This document shows, one piece after another, positions 62,552 to 64,000 of a stretch of DNA of 64,000 bases (the stretch's first letter is position 1; every line of letters starts with the position of its first letter). The notes under the pieces were generated by a model that saw nothing but the letters and a program-made list of their open reading frames with translations, did not search any database and was not told where the DNA came from. The translations under genes were made by a program, and so were the position numbers. This DNA is from Symbiodinium kawagutii (taxonomy: Eukaryota > Sar > Dinophyceae > Suessiales > Symbiodiniaceae): assembly GCA_009767595.1 (NCBI GenBank), contig VSDK01011390.1, positions 127,454-191,453 of the forward strand, written 5' to 3'.

Positions 62552-64000
62552 ATTGTCAAGGATCCTGCTGTCTGGCTGAGTTTCAGCCATGTTTGAAACG
62601 CTGGATGGCTCTGGTAAAACTGCGGCTGAGAAACAGCTGGATCTCCCATTCATGATGGTTAATGCTGGTTAAATCATGGATACTGAACCATTACTATCAT
62701 GCACCATTATTGATTGACCCAATGTTTTTTGTGATTGACTATGATTACCATGTTTAATTATCAATATGTGTTTATGTATATATATATTTCAATAGATAAA
62801 TTTCATCTTGGATTGCTTACCAATAGCCATCATTGAAGGTCGATAGTATCACTAAAATTGTTAGCTTGCATTTGAGCGTCATTGTGCACTGTCAATCATA
62901 CTGTCCAGTACGAACCTTCCTGATCATCATGGATTGTCCTCTATTGACTATGATCAATGCATGGTTGATGATGGTGGCAGCGGGTTTTGAAATGTTGTCA
63001 TATGCTCCACTAATAAGAACAATGATATTGCCCTTAAGGGCAAATGATGATCAATCAACCATCACTACTATATATTGGTTATCAACTATCACCAAAGGTT
63101 CTCCCTCTTCACAACTGACCCAGTGATACATGGTCGTTTCTCAAAATATGGAACCCCGAAATCATGCAATATAACTATCTATGAGAGAAAAAGTTCCATC
63201 TTTTGGACTCCGAATTCATAGCGAAAGAGCCACATGTATGGCTGCCAACCATCACAGAAGACGATCCTCCAGCTGGTATTGCCACCCTGCATGATGGATT
63301 GGGAAGTCAATGACCTGAAGGAGCACAGCAAAAGTCGATCATGACCACGACCTTCAACCATGTCCAAGTAGAATCCAGCAACGTGCGGAGATTGAGCTCA
63401 ACAAATGTCTACAGTATATCCACATGATGAGTTTGCATGTATTCTTATATGACTATATGACCGAAATGTCAACGGCAGAGAGTTGGCTGGACCAGCACCT
63501 CTCCACGTAGTCGTAGCATGGATGTTGTTGAAGATGCCAAATTCTTGGATGGAAAAAACTCAATACTGAGGGCATAAGAACCAAGAAGTCGTGGGCAGGG
63601 GTCATCAACAAAGGTGCCTGATAATTGCCGAGCATTGAGCACCCTAGCAGTTACTTTGCCATTTATTATTGGGGATGTGCAAATTCGAACGTCAAAATAC
63701 AACTGATGTCAAGAACCGAATGAATTGCTTATGGCTGGAAAGATTGTTCACAGAATAACGGAGATCATTGTCATTTGACCCAATACGAAACTAATCCTCG
63801 AAGCACGCCCTGAAACACTTCCTGTGACAAACCTTTTCCCAAGTCAGCAGCATGCGCCAATTTGTCAGCTTCCGCAGTATCCATCTATCCTTTCAGCAGC
63901 AGTAGTGACAAATCACTTCAGCATGACACCGATGTCTCCGCTTATCTTGGCAGGGGCTGAAGAGCGGGGAAGGGGCGGGGTTGCTTGATACCAGAGATGA
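62552..64000. other. Intergenic or intronic DNA with a family B arm
   Basis: 63132-63175 carries a family B left arm (CGTTTCTCAAAATATGGAACCCC). Nothing else recognised; open frames are short. The last 60 bases are GC-richer. Confidence 0.4.

Overview
The window looks like nuclear DNA of a dinoflagellate, probably Symbiodiniaceae or a relative (inferred). It is gene-poor, repeat-dense eukaryotic DNA with no bacterial-style operons. It carries two different retroelements that each encode a C5-cytosine DNA methyltransferase, a trait published for dinoflagellate retrotransposons. It also has TTTAGGG-type telomere-like repeats, many short inverted-repeat elements, and small GC-rich islands that read like single exons in AT-rich, intron-like DNA.

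Region 1 (1-12040): a 10.4-kb LINE-type retrotransposon (1615-12016) with a 15-bp target-site duplication, inserted inside a short inverted-repeat element. ORF1 is intact (1743 aa) and carries a DNA methyltransferase domain, a His-rich acidic region, a possible Ulp1-like protease segment and a C-terminal coiled coil. ORF2 (APE endonuclease, reverse transcriptase, CCHC finger, RNase H) is broken by two frameshifts.

Region 2 (12040-33880): non-coding DNA with a telomere-like tract and many copies of four short inverted-repeat families, here called A, B, C and D. A 4.2-4.5 kb segment is present twice in direct orientation (19472-23688 and 27971-32446). Between the copies lies the one intact host-like gene, an intronless J-domain protein (25578-27263).

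Region 3 (33881-41541): a near-intact 7.66-kb tyrosine-recombinase retrotransposon (DIRS/Ngaro/PAT-like order) with split direct repeats A1...B1-A2-B2. It encodes a gag-like protein, a pol protein in which a second DNA methyltransferase sits inside the RNase H domain, and a tyrosine recombinase. The repeat pairs look identical by eye, so the insertion seems recent.

Region 4 (41542-64000): a 2.5-kb minisatellite of an 11-bp unit with nine 115-bp higher-order copies, followed by AT-rich DNA with more inverted-repeat elements, microsatellites and scattered candidate exons on both strands. Most of this region is plausibly intron or intergenic DNA of genes that cannot be assembled from sequence alone.

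The genes do not form a pathway. The theme is mobile DNA: two unrelated retroelements have each acquired a methyltransferase that could methylate the element's own DNA or alter host methylation (function inferred).
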